Origin: Jacaranda mimosifolia
Taxonomy: Eukaryota > Streptophyta > Magnoliopsida > Lamiales > Bignoniaceae
Direction of reading: 5' to 3'
Length of the DNA stretch: 64,000 bases
Assembly: GCA_018894105.1 (NCBI GenBank)
Contig: CM032117.1
Coordinates: 40,094,501-40,158,500 of the forward strand
The position numbers and the translations under genes are program-made. The notes below the pieces were generated by a model, which made no database searches, was not told where the DNA came from, and was given only the letters and a program-made list of their open reading frames with translations. This document shows positions 24,475 to 35,417 of the stretch, one piece after another (the first letter of the stretch is position 1; each line of letters begins with the position of its first letter).

Positions 24475-24506
24475 CACCGCGCATTGCGCGGTGCGCCTCA
24501 ACTAGT
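24475..24506 (+). mobile_element. Helitron-like 3' terminus
   Basis: caccgcgca (24475-24483) and tgcgcggtg (24485-24493) form a perfect 9-bp GC-rich hairpin with a one-base loop. Eight bases on comes ctag at 24502-24505 and then t. Plant Helitrons end in a GCGC-rich hairpin of this kind followed by CTRR, inserted before a T. The upstream TC end was not identified, so the element's extent is unknown. Confidence 0.6.
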
Positions 24507-24599
24507 GTGTGTGTATATATATATAAAATACAGTGGTATTAATGTGATCTTGGGTTGTCCAATCTCCACAAGTGGGCTGAATATTATCCTAAATAAATA

Positions 24600-25104
24600 A
24601 AAGATAAAGTTTGATAACATTGGCAGACTGGAAAGGAATGGAGAGACACCTGGCCACTACGCGTGGAATCATGCAAACTCTCCGCTTCTTCTTCCAACGC
24701 GTGTCACGGGTTCTACTATTCCCCATATAAGTAAGTCTGCGCAGAGTCTGAATTCAAGATAAGAACCACTCAACTCCATATATATACATGTTCCCCCGAC
24801 CCCGTCGTTAAGTTTAATTTACATCGTCCATTGTCATAGGGTACTCTGTTTTCCATCGTCTAATATCATTTCTTTGTCATTTAATTAGTTTGGTTGATCA
24901 AAGCCATTTAATTTGTTTCAGTTCTGTGTTAATGGTCCTGTTGGATTAATGATTCTTGCTCAGCTGATCTGAAACAAGCTAGTTAGTTCTATCTTAATTT
25001 AACGATTCTTAATTCTGCATGCTTTCATATACTTATATATAGGGCAGAAGATCCTAGCTTGGAGTGGGAGTGGGAGATCATAAATTATTCCTCTCCTTTA
25101 GAAG
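24600..25104 (+). promoter_or_regulatory. Possible host promoter and 5'UTR
   Basis: This is the least AT-rich non-transposon stretch in the left half. It has ACGCGT-type boxes (cgcgtgg near 24661, cgcgtgtc near 24699), a TATA-like catataa at 24724-24730, pyrimidine tracts, and then a Kozak-like gaagATGa at 25105. A ttgtttcag acceptor-like site near 24917 suggests a possible 5'UTR intron. These are individually weak signs; together they suggest a plant gene start, but expression is unproved. Confidence 0.4.
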
Positions 25105-25222
25105 ATGAAAAGACTAGATGAAGAGATTGAGAAATCTGACTTGGGTTTGGGTTGGAGGATATTAAGTACAGGACTGAGCTTGATCACGGGCGTTGCCATC
25201 TCATCCGTTCCCTATAATTACG
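25105..25222 (+). CDS. Possible first exon of an unrecognised host gene
   Basis: From ATG 25105 the frame reads MKRLDEEIEKSDLGLGWRIL, then a Gly/Ser/Ile-rich stretch ending SVPYNY, about 39 codons, before the 17-kb insertion starts. On the far side of the insertion, after the second copy of the 13-bp repeat, the uninterrupted site would continue tacGTATCG, which could be an intron donor after the last Tyr codon. I do not recognise the protein, and found no later exons in 42251-48176. It may be a real but disrupted gene start or only a chance frame in a low-repeat region. Confidence 0.3.
25210..25222. repeat. 13-bp direct repeat, left copy
   Basis: ccctataattacg, identical to 42238-42250. The two copies bracket the 17-kb insertion. 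The true target duplication may be the last 9 bases (ataattacg) if ccct is partly element-derived on the right. Confidence 0.7.
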
Positions 25223-25483
25223 GGGAAAATGTATTTATAGTCCCCTCGTAAAAACGATTTTGGTGGCTTAGCTCTCTGTAAAAACAAAAAAAGGAGTTGA
25301 AATATCACCTTATGTTTTTAAAAATAAGTGAAAACCCCCCTGAAACCATAAGTGGAGTGTACGCGCCCAAAAATACGAGTGATTGTGATTTTTTTAAGAT
25401 AAAATGACTATTATGCCTTTAATATATCACAGGGGGTAAATCATCCATTTCGTGTAACACGGGGGTAAAAAGATTTTTGCCTA
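25223..25483 (+). repeat. Left end of composite element
   Basis: Left inverted end with homology to the complement of about 42060-42237 (shared ccttatgtttttaaaa and C/G runs). Bases about 25428-25483 also resemble the right end in direct orientation (cacaggggg...gggtaaaaagattttt), so this piece alone looks like a small complete member of the family. Confidence 0.5.
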
Positions 25484-25712
25484 ATATATATATATATTTT
25501 TTATGAATAATTTTATATGCATATATGTGTATATATATATATAATTTTATATATATGTGATTATATGTATATGCCTGTATATAATTTTTATATAATTATA
25601 TAGTATTTGATTTATATAAATACGTTATATATTTTATAAATATGAAATTATTTAGTTTTGATAATTATATATATGTATGTATATATTTTATTAATATTAA
25701 ATAATATTTAAT
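25484..25712. repeat. AT-rich repeat block 1
   Basis: Nearly pure A+T. Bases about 25577-25712 match about 35437-35578 almost exactly, including the unusual acg in ataaatacgttatat. It directly borders viral segment A. Confidence 0.8.
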
Positions 25713-26048
25713 TTATATTTCTTTACACTAGTAAGGCATGATGATTCTCATGCTATAAGGAAAAGTATCTGGAAATATTAAGAAGGATGGGAAGATAAAG
25801 GGGGTTTCGGGATCTTAACAGGCAGTTTTAATTATGGATTTTGGGGTGTGCCCTAATTTGCCCGCTGATGCCATGTGGAAGGCGTTTAGAGAGTTGTTGG
25901 GCTTAACTTGATATGTGATTAGAACTAGATAGTTAGAGATCCTGAGTAAAATACCGCCTACATAGCTAGTTCTACCTACACTGTAGCCTCTCATGGCTGG
26001 CCCTTTGATCCTTAAATTCTTAACACTTCCCGGTCCTGCCCCCTGAAT
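25713..26048 (+). promoter_or_regulatory. Viral intergenic region, segment A (partial)
   Basis: Matches the part of the intergenic region nearest the primer site in segments D, B and C (opposite strand): actagtaaggcatgatgatt, the gggtttcggga and gggtgtgccct phrases, and cctgagtaaaataccgcc. The promoter half with the TATA box is absent here, because the segment begins at tttctttacactag against AT-rich repeat. Confidence 0.8.
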
Positions 26049-26063
26049 GTTATTGGAGCCATG
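26049..26063 (+). other. Degraded tRNA-Met primer site, segment A
   Basis: tgttattggagccatgg compares with the caulimovirid minus-strand primer site tggtatcagagccatgg; segment C keeps a closer form (ggtatcggagccatgg at about 41309-41324, minus strand). The last four bases overlap the start codon of the movement-protein frame, which is unusually tight. Confidence 0.65.
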
Positions 26064-27184
26064 GTGCTTGAAAATTGTATAGATCTATGGAAGTCCAACA
26101 CAGAAATTTTCCTTATGAATATTATAAGGAAGAGAGATATTGTTAAAAACAGTATCAATGAAGAATATGATATTCCAAATAATATTGATTTGCTTAATAG
26201 ATGGACTATTCCTAAAGTAGAATCTAAGGTAATATATAGATTAGGTACTTTTGAAAAACTTGGTTTAAAACAAGTAGTTAAAACTACTGAAGAATCTATT
26301 ATATTAGATGGGAATGAGAAAATCTTGAAACTTTTAAGTAGATTTGATATAGATCACTATAAAGAAAATTATAGATTTCTTCATATTGGTCTTGTGCAAA
26401 TTGCATTTAAACCATTAACTTTAGAAAATTTACGTGAAAGTTTTATAGCAGCTTTAAGAGATGGTAGAAATATGAATTGGAAAAGATCATTGATGGGTAT
26501 TATATAATTCAGTTTGGCTCATAGCCCTGTTTATTTTGATATTTATCCTAATTTGCAATTATCATTATCTAATGTTAATATATAGATGCTCTTATTTTGA
26601 ATGTTAAAACGCATGGTTATACTTATATGCCAGGAATAGAAGTTATATGTATTTGTTATAGAATTTATTTTAAACCACTTCACACACTAAATCCATTGTG
26701 TAAAAAGGTTAATAAACCTGTAAATGAAACAATACTTATTGAAACCAATTTTAGTAGATCTAATATTACTACTAGAAGAGCAATAAAATGGGAAGAAATT
26801 GTTTTTCCTGAAAATTGGATTATGGATCATGCTGTTAATTTAAAACATATGATAAATACAAATGTTACTAATATAATACAGTCGTCTGATGGTTCTGTTC
26901 AAATGCAATTTGAAGATAATAAGAGGTTAATAGAATCTTCTAGATCCAGAATTTCTAGATCTCATTCTAATACATCATTTTACTCTCATATTTCACCTGT
27001 TGATGATATTGATTTTCCATCAAGAGCCTCTACTTTTCAAATTAGAGAAATGTCTTATAATGAATCTGAAATTCAGAATAATAAAGTAAATGAATTGAGA
27101 TTTCCTAAAAATAATATTGTAAAAGGAATCTACAATAATCAAGAACCAGAAATAACCGAATTTGAAATGAATTTTCCTATTTAA
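26061..27184 (+). pseudogene. Viral movement protein, segment A (broken)
   Basis: Caulimovirid 30K-superfamily movement protein, which lets the virus pass through plasmodesmata. The N-terminal piece (26061-26507) has the core YRFLHIGLVQIAFKPL and ends at a taa that interrupts the expected continuation HSPVYFDIYPNLQLSLS. A frameshift at about 26580 follows, then 26597-27184 gives NVKTHGYTYMPGIEVICICY and a Ser-rich tail. So there is at least one nonsense change and one shift. The final taa overlaps the ATG of the next frame (taATG, 27182-27186). A diverged copy of the N-terminal part lies in segment C. Confidence 0.8.
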
Positions 27185-28035
27185 TGGATTTTAGTCAAAA
27201 AATTGATTTTAGTCCTGGATCTCCTTCCAGGCAACTTATTCAAAAAGAATTTAATTTACCCAAATGGGAACCATTTAGAAAATGGTTTTTTGAAAGTTTC
27301 AATGGAGAAGATAAATTAAAATTTCATAATGAATTTTATTCTTTTGCTTCAAAAGAAAATAGAATTATACCATTTGTTCCTTGGTTTATAACCAATTATT
27401 TTGAAAATTAAATTTCAGTTTTAGAAAGAAATTATAAGTTGAGTAGTGGACAAGTTTTAAAAGCTATTTATCCACCTCAACAACCTATTCAAATTTATAA
27501 TATTGGAGATAACTTATATTTTTCTACATTTCAGAAACTTTTTGAAAATGAAACACTTCCAATTAATACTGCTACTCTTAATAATTTAGTAAAACAACAA
27601 AATTATGCTAATATGTATCTTAATGTTTTAGGAAAACAAATCTCATCTCTTCATAATAGAGTTGAAAGTTTATATTCCCTTGTGAATCAAGTCAAGAATT
27701 TGATTAGTGTGGCACACATTAATCAAGGACAACCACAACCACCAGAGGTCATTGCAACACCTAGTATACAACCTCCTCCTGAAATTCATAATTTCAAATT
27801 AAAATTTGTTAATGAATTAGAAAAAAATCTTGATAATAAGTTTAAAGGATTGAAACTTAAAACTCTTAATAAAGAGTTTGAAGATGGTATGAGTAATACA
27901 GATAGTTATAAAAATTATATTAAAGATGAAATAAATAAAATTGAAAAATATACTGATAGGCCTACTATGAGGATGTATTATTATCCTAGGCCTACACGTC
28001 AAGATGTTCTTCATGAGGAACAAGAATATTGGTAA
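27184..28035 (+). pseudogene. Viral N-terminal capsid-side region, segment A
   Basis: Two in-frame pieces (27184-27411 and 27439-28035) split by a taa. The first has the pattern PFRKWFFESFNGEDKLKFHN and FVPWFITNYF, a block often seen between movement and coat domains in endogenous caulimovirids. The second has YPPQQPIQIYNIGDN, a Leu/Val heptad-like stretch likely to form a coiled coil (about residues 60-95), a Pro-rich linker, and RMYYYPRPTRQDVL. A small deletion at about 28032 throws the frame. Segment D keeps the downstream reading intact, which shows where this copy broke. Confidence 0.65.
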
Positions 28036-28700
28036 TAATAGTTACAATGGTAAAAATATTTATGAGTGGAATCTTGATGGTTATACTGAAAGACAAATTT
28101 ATAATCTTGTCCACAGAATGCTAATGTATAGCACAATTTCTAAAACAAATGGTAATAGTGATAAAACTGTTGTAACATGATTGTTGAATGATTTACTAGC
28201 CAATTAAAAGGTTGGTGGAATAATTATCTTATTGCTTCTAATAGAACTGAAATTCTTAATAGTATTAAGAGTGAAACAGGTCATAATGTAGAAAATGCTA
28301 TTTATACACTTGTTGTTAATATTATAGAACATTTTACTGGTAGATGGTCTGATAATAGTGAAAATATCAGGACATTACTTAATGGCTTGAAATGTCCTAC
28401 ACTTCATTAAGGTGGTATAAAGACACAATTTTGTCCAAAGTTATGGAACTTCCTAAGTCTAATAGTACTCATTGGAAATCAAAGTTTATTGATGAATTAC
28501 CTTCTTTATTTGCTAAAAGAGTTAGAAAAAATCATAGAAAATGAAGTACTCAAATTGAATATGAAAATTATACTTATGGTAAACTTATAGGAACTTGTAT
28601 TCAAGAAGGTTTATCGTTATGTAATGAGATTTAATTGAATCAACAGATTAAACGCCATAATATTATAGAGAAGAGACAATTAGGTCAATTTTGTGGTCAA
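28036..28700 (+). pseudogene. Viral coat-protein core, segment A (broken)
   Basis: Homologous to the intact 239-codon frame at 34638-35357 (minus, segment D): NGKNIYEWNLDGYTERQIYN, then GQLKGWW in the capsid core. Here several stops and 1-2 base indels break the frame (for example near 28178, 28405 and 28540). The capsid packages viral DNA in this family. Confidence 0.7.
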
Positions 28701-29934
28701 TTTGGTATGGAACAACCTTCCACTAGTAAGCCTTATAGGTAGAAAAAAAGATAAAGTCTCTTTTAATAAAAGAGAAGAGAAGAGAAGAGAAAAAATAAAG
28801 AAAGATAGAATAGAAAAGAAAAAATCTAGAGCCTGTTTTAAATGTGGTAAAATAGGTCATTATGTTGATAAGTGTAAAATGAAGAAAAAGATTAATAATA
28901 TTAATATTGATGAAGATTTAAAAGAAACTCTTTCTAACTTACTTCTAAATTCTGATTCAGAAGAAAATTCTGATGTTTCAGATAATAGTTCAGAGAAATC
29001 TTTAGAATCTAAAGATTTGCAAGTTTTAGAAAATGAAAATTATGTTTCTGAAGAAGACAGTTGTGATCCTTGTAAACAAGGACAGCCTTGTTCTAAACAA
29101 GAGAGTGATAATGAAGAATTTTATAAAATTCTTGCTCAATTCAATGATTTAAATATTAATGTTTTAAATAGTGAAAATCTTATGGAACTTTTAAAATTTA
29201 TAAAAGATCCAGAGATTAGATCTAAAATCATTGATCAGATAGAAAATACTCCGAGTACTTCTTCTACTAATAGTTTTGATGATAATCAAAAGGTTTATAT
29301 TTCACCAGAACCTTATACTATGGCAGAAGTCCAAAAAATTTTAAAACAAAGACAAAAATTTGAAACTCCTACTACAATTCATGATTTAACTCTAGAGATT
29401 AATAATTTGAAAAATGAGATTTATAATCTTAAACAAGAAAATAAAAGTCTTGATGAAAGAATTTCTATTTTAGAAAGTAATAATAAAATTATGAGTTTTC
29501 ATAATAAAAATTTTGATGAAATAATAAGATTTCCTAATAATGATAATTTTCTATCTACTTTAGAAATGATTACATCTCAAAAATGGATTATAAAAATTAC
29601 TTTACTTATTGACAATAATTTTAAAAAGGAATTAACTGTTTTAATTGATAGTGGAGCATATTTGAATTGTACACAAGAAGGAATAATCCCTACCAGGTAT
29701 TTTCATAAAACTACCCATACTCTCAATTCTGCTAATGGTCAGAAATTAGATATTCAATATAAATTACCAAAAGCATATATTTGCGAGAATAATACTTGTA
29801 TCCCCACAAGTTTTTTACTTGTTAAAAATATAACTAACCAAGTTATACTTGGAACTCCATTTTTAAAGAAAATATTTCTCATAAAAAACATTGATGAAAA
29901 AGGTTTTAAAAGAACCTTGAAGAAAAGGAAATAA
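28693..29934 (+). pseudogene. Viral zinc-knuckle and protease region, segment A
   Basis: The longest open frame in the window (413 codons), but its first Met is not a natural start; it is an internal part of a polyprotein. In order: a basic run rich in Lys/Arg/Glu (residues about 15-46), CCHC knuckle CFKCGKIGHYVDKC (about 48-61), an acidic Ser-rich linker with CDPCKQGQPC, a coiled coil (about 230-265, NLKNEIYNLKQENKSLDERI), then aspartic protease LIDSGAYLNC (about 322-331) with ILGTPFL near 390. Position 4 after DSG is Tyr, while segment B has Asp there (DSGADLNC). The frame ends just before reverse transcriptase, where a shift separates them. Confidence 0.8.
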
Positions 29935-31158
29935 GTTTTCAGTTTATAACTGAACTTTTTACTAGAGTATTACATCAATTTCATGATTTGCTTATAGCAA
30001 AAAATCATCAGATTAATTTCTTTAAAGAAGAAATTAATATTTTAACAGCTGATGAAAAACTTCAAAATCCTAAATTGCAGGATAAGATTAAATTAATTAT
30101 TAGTCAATTTTCTTTAGAAATTTGTAATGATCATCCAAATGCTTTTTGGAATAGAAAAAAGCATGTTGTTAATCTTCCATATGAAGATGATTTTGATGAA
30201 AAGAAAATTCCTACTAAAGCTAGACCATGTCAAATGAATTCTTAATATTTAGAATTATGTAAAAAAGAAATTGATTCTCTTTTACAAAAAGGTTTAATAA
30301 ACGATTCTAAATCTTCTTGGTCTTGTACTGCTTTTTATGTTAACAAACATTCAGAACAAGAAAGAGGAATACCTCGCCTTGTGATTAATTATAAACCTCT
30401 TAATAAAGTTTTAAAATGGATAAGATATCCTATTCCTAATAAAAAAAGATTAACTATATAGACTTTATGAAACTGTCATATTTTCAAATTTTGATTTAAA
30501 ATCAGGATATTGGCAGATTCAAATTGCTAAAGAAGAAAAATATAAAACTGCTTTTAGTGTTCCAATAGGACAATTTGAATGGAATGTTATGCCACTTGGT
30601 CTGAAGAATGCTCATTCAGAATTTCAAAAAATTATGAATGATATATTTATTCCTTATAGTGAATTTATAATAGTTTATATTGATGATATATTAGTTTTTT
30701 CTAAAACTGTTGAAATGCATTTTAAACATCTTAATACTTTCAAGAAAATTATTATTCAAAATGGTTTAGTTATATCTAGAACAAAAATGAATATTTTTCA
30801 AATAAAAGTTAGATTTCTTGGTCATAATATAGAAAAGGGAAAAATAATTCCTATCAATAGAAGCATAGAATTTGCTTCTAAATTTCCTGATAAGATAACT
30901 GATAAGACTCAGTTACAAAGGTTTTTAGGAAGTTTGAATTATATTTCTGCTTATTATAAAAATCTAGCAGAAGATGCTGCTATTCTTTATGATAGATTAA
31001 AAAAGATTCCTAAACCTTGGACATAGCAACGTACTGAAGTTGTTAAAAAAATAAAACAAAAGGTTAATAATCTTCCTTGTCGTATGCTTGCTAATCCTAA
31101 TTGGAATAAAATTATAGAAACTAATGCTTCTGATATAGGTTATGGAGGTATTTTAACT
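29935..31158 (+). pseudogene. Viral reverse transcriptase and start of RNase H, segment A
   Basis: Reads through broken frames: NPNAFWNRKKH-type lead, then KSSWSCTAFYVNKH, GIPRLVINYKPLNK, a frameshift near 30455, FDLKSGYWQIQIAKEEKY, and an intact piece (30589-31026) with LGLKNAHSEFQ, catalytic YIDDILVFS, FLGHNIEKGKI and LQRFLGSLNYI. A tag stop at about 31024 follows, then the RNase H start ETNASDIGYGGIL at about 31117-31155, in which the first catalytic Asp is Asn. Homology stops dead at 31158, where an inverted coat-protein fragment begins. Confidence 0.85.
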
Positions 31159-31325
31159 CTTTCAGCAAATAAAAAAGGTAATATGTCAATAAACTTTGAT
31201 TTCCAATGAGTACTGTTAGACTCAGGAAGTTCCATAACTCTGGACAAAAATGTGTCTTTATACCACCTAAATGAATTGAGTGTAGGACATTTCAAACCAT
31301 TAAGTTTTTAACAGTATCTCTCTTT
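31159..31325 (-). pseudogene. Junction mosaic (segment E): coat and movement-protein scraps
   Basis: Bases 31159-31305 match 34800-34945 (coat-protein core, minus strand). The next 20 bases or so (about 31305-31325, tttaacagtatctctctt) match the movement-protein stretch at about 41225-41244. Then the intergenic region of segment D begins. Three viral pieces in 170 bases point to patchwork end-joining. Confidence 0.7.
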
Positions 31326-31871
31326 ATCGGGCAAACCAAGGCACACCCCAAATCCATAATTAAAATTGTCTGTTAAGATCCCGAAACCCCCTTTCTCCTC
31401 CTATCCTTCTTAACATTTCCAGATACTTTTCCTTATAGCATGAGAATCGTCATGCCTTACTAGTGTAAAGAAATATGTAGCCCAACACAGAATCAAATTA
31501 GCCTGCCATTCAGACTAATTTTGAACTATATAAAGAAATATTAATTCAAAACAAAAATTTAAAATTACCTGAAGAAAACTTTGAAGAACTTCAATCTTCA
31601 ATTGTATTTAGAAAATATACAAAGGATGAAAATTTACAGAGATGTATGTAAATGAGAATATTGGGAGCTCTAGCTAGCTTATGCCTAAAACTGAAGTGGC
31701 CTTCCCTATTTATAGACAATTAAGGCCGGACTTCAAACTCAAAACAAAACTTTTTTGCGAATATTTTGCATCCGAACAATACAATTACAAAAGTGACTTT
31801 ATAAAAGTCAAAATGTCAGCAGTATTTTACTGCTGGTTTGTCTATTCTTGTCGGAATTGGATGACAGGTCT
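31326..31871 (-). promoter_or_regulatory. Viral intergenic region with promoter, segment D
   Basis: Minus-strand copy of the region that follows the last viral ORF. It has a TATA box (complement of ctatttataga, 31706-31716) and the downstream leader, and breaks off before the primer site. Compared with segment B there is a 3-base insertion and a stop in the antisense frame near 31645. The + strand frame at 31681-31941 is a shadow. Confidence 0.75.
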
Positions 31872-32165
31872 TTATCCTTGTCTGGTGGATGATTCTTCAA
31901 ACTTCTTTTTGATATTATCTTTTATTGTTTCTGTAAGATGATCAAAAATATCTTCAATTGAAGGTTCTTCTTCCTCATAAGGATCATGAGATTCTCCTGC
32001 AAGACAATTAAATTGATTTTCTCCTTTTGATGAAGTGGCCATTGAAGAATTGGATTTATTAGCCATTTCAATATCGAGATTTTTTTATCAGATCTTTCTT
32101 TATTTCTTCAATATAAGATTCAACCATTTCTTCTTTGGAGATTCAACCATTTCTTCTTTGGAGAT
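31872..32165 (-). pseudogene. C-terminal end of viral ORF2, segment D
   Basis: Carries SSMATSSKGENQFNCLAGES and an acidic tail DPYEEEEPSIEDIFDHLTET, ending RQG and stop. It corresponds to the tail of the long ORF in segment B. The upstream part of that ORF and the RNase H C-terminus are deleted at about 32170-32190, so it is fused to the pol fragment that follows. Confidence 0.7.
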
Positions 32166-32189
32166 TAATTGGAATAAAACAGAAGATAT

Positions 32190-33330
32190 TGCTTTCTTAA
32201 ATCAGTTTCTATAATTTTATTCCAATTAGGATTAGCAAGCATAAGGCAAGGAAGATTATTAACCTTCTATTTCATTTTTTTAACAACTTCAGTACGTTGC
32301 TCTATCCAAGGTTTAGGAATCTTTTTTAATCTATTATAAAGAATAGCAGCATCTTGTGCTAGATTTTTATAATAAGCAGAAATATAATTCAAACTTCCTA
32401 AAAACCTTTGTAACTGAGTCTTATCAGGAAATTTAGAAGCAACTTCTATACTTCTATTGATAGGAATTATTTTTCCCTTTTCTATATTATGACCAAGAAA
32501 TCTAACTTTTATTTGAAAAATATTCATTTTTGTTCCAGATATAACTAAACCATTTTGAATAATAATTTTCTTCAAAGTATTAAGATGTTTAAAATGCATT
32601 TCAATAGTTTTAGAAAAAACTAATATATCATCAATATAAACTATTATAAATTCACTATAAGAAATAAATATATCATTCATAATTTTTTGAAATTCTGAAG
32701 GAGCATTCTTCAGACCAAATGGCATAATATTCCATTCAAATTGTCCTATTGGAACATTAAAAGCAGTTTTATATCTGTCTTCTTTAGCAATTTAAATATG
32801 CCAATATCCTGATTTTAAATCAAAATTTGAAAATATGACAGCTTCATAAAGTCTATCTAGTAAATCTTTTTTATTAGGAATACGATATCTTATCCATTTT
32901 AAAACTTTATTAAGAGGTTTATAATTAATCACAAGGCGAGGTATTCCTCTTTCTTGTTCTGAATGTTTATTAACATAAAAAGTAGTACAAGACCAGGAAG
33001 ATTAGAATGGTTTATTAAACCCTTTTCTAAAAGAGAATCGATTTCTTTTTTACATAATTCTAAATATTCAGAATTAATTTGACATAGTTTAGCTTTAGTA
33101 GGAATTTTCTTTTCATCAAAATCATCTTCATATGGAAGATTAACAACATGTTTTTTTCTATTCCAGAAAGCATTTGGATGATCATTACAAATTTCTAAAG
33201 AAAATTGACTAATTATTAATTTAATTTTACCTTGTAATTTAGGATTTTGAAGTTTTTCATCAACTGTTAAAATATTAATTTCTTCTTTCAAGAAATTAAT
33301 CTAATGATTTTTTGCTATAAGAAAATCATG
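32190..33330 (-). pseudogene. Viral reverse transcriptase, segment D
   Basis: An intact piece (32267-32725) covers PFGLKNAPSEFQKIMNDIF, catalytic YIDDILVFS, FLGHNIEKGKI and LQRFLGSLNYI. Farther upstream are VINYKPLNK-type sequence and the frame 32929-33291 (PNAFWNRKKHVVNLP). A small deletion within the palm domain and several stops break it. RNase H is cut after PNWNKI, where it joins the ORF2 tail. Confidence 0.85.
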
Positions 33331-33960
33331 AATTTGATGTAATACTCTAGTAAAAGGCTCAGTTAGAAACTAAAAACTTATTTCCTTTTCTTCAAAGGTT
33401 CCTTTAAAACCTTTTTCATCAATGTTTTTTATAGGAAATATTTTCTTTAAAAATGAAATTCCAAGTATAACTTGGTTAGTTATATTTTTAACAAGTAAAA
33501 AACTTGTAGGGATACAAGTATTATTCTTGCAAATATATGCTTTTGGTAATTTATATTGAATATCTAATTTCTGACTATTAGCAGAACTGAGAGTATGAGT
33601 AGTTTTATGAAACTACCTTGTAGGGATTATTCCTTTTTGTGTACAATTCAAATATGCTCCACTATCAATTAAAGCAGTTAATTCCTTTTTAAAGTTATTG
33701 TCAATAAGTAAAGTAATTTTTATAATCCATTTTTGAGATGTAATCATTTCTAAAGTAGATAGAAAATTATCATTATTAGGAAATCTTATTATTTCATCAA
33801 AAATTTTATTATGGAAAGTCATAATTTTATTATTACTTTCTAAAATAGAAATTTTTTCATCAAGACTTTTATTTTCTTGTTTAAGATTATAAATCTCATT
33901 TTCAAATTATTAATCTCTATAGTTAAATCATGAACTGTAGTAGGAGTTTCAATTTTTTGT
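33331..33960 (-). pseudogene. Viral protease region, segment D
   Basis: 33613-33822 encodes FPNDNFLSTLEMI-like sequence and the protease core LIDSGAYLNCTQKG. A stop follows (after PTR), and the flap and ILG(I)PFL part lies downstream in a broken frame with a Thr-Pro to Ile change near 33455. It shares the DSGAY form with segment A, unlike DSGAD in segment B. Confidence 0.75.
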
Positions 33961-34613
33961 CTTTGTTTTAAAATTTTTTGGACTTCTGCCATAGTATAAG
34001 GTTCTGGTGAAATATAAACACTTTGATTATCATCAAAACTATTAGTAGAAGAAGTACTCGGAGTATTTTCTATCTGATCAATGATTTTAGATCTAATCTA
34101 TGGATCTTTTATAAATTTTAAAAGTTCCATAAGATTTTCACCATTTAAAACATTAATATTTAAATCATTGAATTGAGCAAGAATTTTATAAAATTCTTCA
34201 TTGTCACTCTCTTGTTTAGAACAAGGTTGTCCTTGTTTACAAGGATCGCAACTTTCTTCTTCAGAAACATAATTTTCATTTTCTAAAACTTGTAAATCTT
34301 CAGATTCTAAATATTTCTCAGAACTATTATCTGAAACATCATAATTTTCTTCTAAATCAGAATTTAGAAGTAATTTAGAAAGAGTTTCTTTTAAACATTC
34401 ATCAATATTAAGATTATTAATCTTTTTCTTCATTTTACACTTATTAGCATAATGACCCATTTTACCACATTTAAAACAGGCTATAGATTTTTTCTTTTCT
34501 ATTCTATCTTTCTTTCTTTTTTCTCTTTTTTCTCTTCTCTTCTCTTTTCTTTTATTAAAAGAGATTTTATCTTTTTTCTGCCTATAAGGCTTACCAGTGG
34601 AAGGTTGTTCCAT
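33961..34613 (-). pseudogene. Viral zinc-knuckle region, segment D
   Basis: The frame 34098-34613 (171 codons) has the basic run, the knuckle CFKCGKMGHYANKC and the acidic linker with CDPCKQGQPC seen in segment A. Upstream it should be continuous with the coat-protein frame, but a stop and shift at about 34615-34640 part them. The + strand frame 34452-34703 is a shadow. Confidence 0.75.
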
Positions 34614-34637
34614 ACCAAATTGACCATAAAATTGACC

Positions 34638-35417
34638 TTATTGTCTCTTTTCTATAATATTATGGTGTTTAATCTGTTGATTCAATTTAATCTCATTACA
34701 TAAGGATAAACCTTCTTGAATACAAGTTCCTATAAGTTTAACATAATTATAATTTTCATATTCAATTTGAGCACCTCCTTTTCTAAGATTTTTTCTAACT
34801 CTTTCAGCAAATAAAGAAGGCAATCCATCAATAGACTTTGATTTCCAATGAGTACTATTAGACTCAGGAAGTTCCATAACTCTGGACAAAAATGTGTCTT
34901 TATACCACCTAAATGAAGTGAGTGTGGGACATTTCAAACCATTGAGTAATGTCCTGATATTTTCACTATTATCAGACCATCTACCAGTAAAATGTTCTAT
35001 AATATTAACAAGTGTATAAACAGCATTTTCAACATTATGACATGTTTCACTCTTAATAGTATTAAGAATTTCAGTTCTATTAGAAACAATAAGATAATGA
35101 TCCCACCAACCTTTTAATTGGCCAGTAAATCCTGCAACAATCATGTTAGCAACAGTTTTATCACTATTACCATTTGTTTTAGAAATTGTGCTATACATTA
35201 GCATTCTGTGAACAAGATTATAAATTTGTCTTTCAGTATAACTATCAAGATTCCACTCATAAATATTTTTACCATTGTAACTATTATTAATAATATATTC
35301 TTGATCCTCATGAAGAACATCTTGAGGTGTAGGTCTAGGATAATAATACATCCTCATAGTAGGCCTATCAGCATATTTTTCAATTTTATTTATTTCATCT
35401 TTAATAATATATAATTT
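34638..35417 (-). pseudogene. Viral coat-protein core, segment D
   Basis: A 239-codon frame (34638-35357) is the best preserved capsid core in the window. It starts within RMYYYPRPTPQDVLHEDQEY, runs through NGKNIYEWNLDSYTERQIYN, GFTGQLKGWWDHYL, NAVYTLVNIIEHFTGRWSD, and ends near the knuckle. Homology to segment A goes on to about 35417 (EINKIEKYADRP) and then stops at AT-rich repeat, so the N-terminal capsid part and the movement protein are missing. Confidence 0.8.

Larger units (their letters stand above)
25713..35417. mobile_element. Endogenous pararetrovirus block 1 (segments A, E, D)
   Basis: Caulimoviridae-type DNA in two main segments of opposite orientation: A on + (25713-31158) and D on - (31326-35417), joined by a short mosaic (31159-31325). 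It is flanked by two copies of a roughly 140-bp AT-rich sequence. Hallmarks are a 30K-type movement protein, CCHC knuckle, DSGA protease, YIDD reverse transcriptase and RNase H start, with no integrase. Every coding unit is damaged. Gene order resembles petuvirus- and florendovirus-type endogenous viruses; the genus is not settled. Confidence 0.85.

Noticed and set aside
26061..31158. Segment A considered a Ty3/Gypsy retrotransposon
   Set aside because: It has a movement protein and no integrase or LTRs; RT and RNase H sit with a pararetroviral layout.
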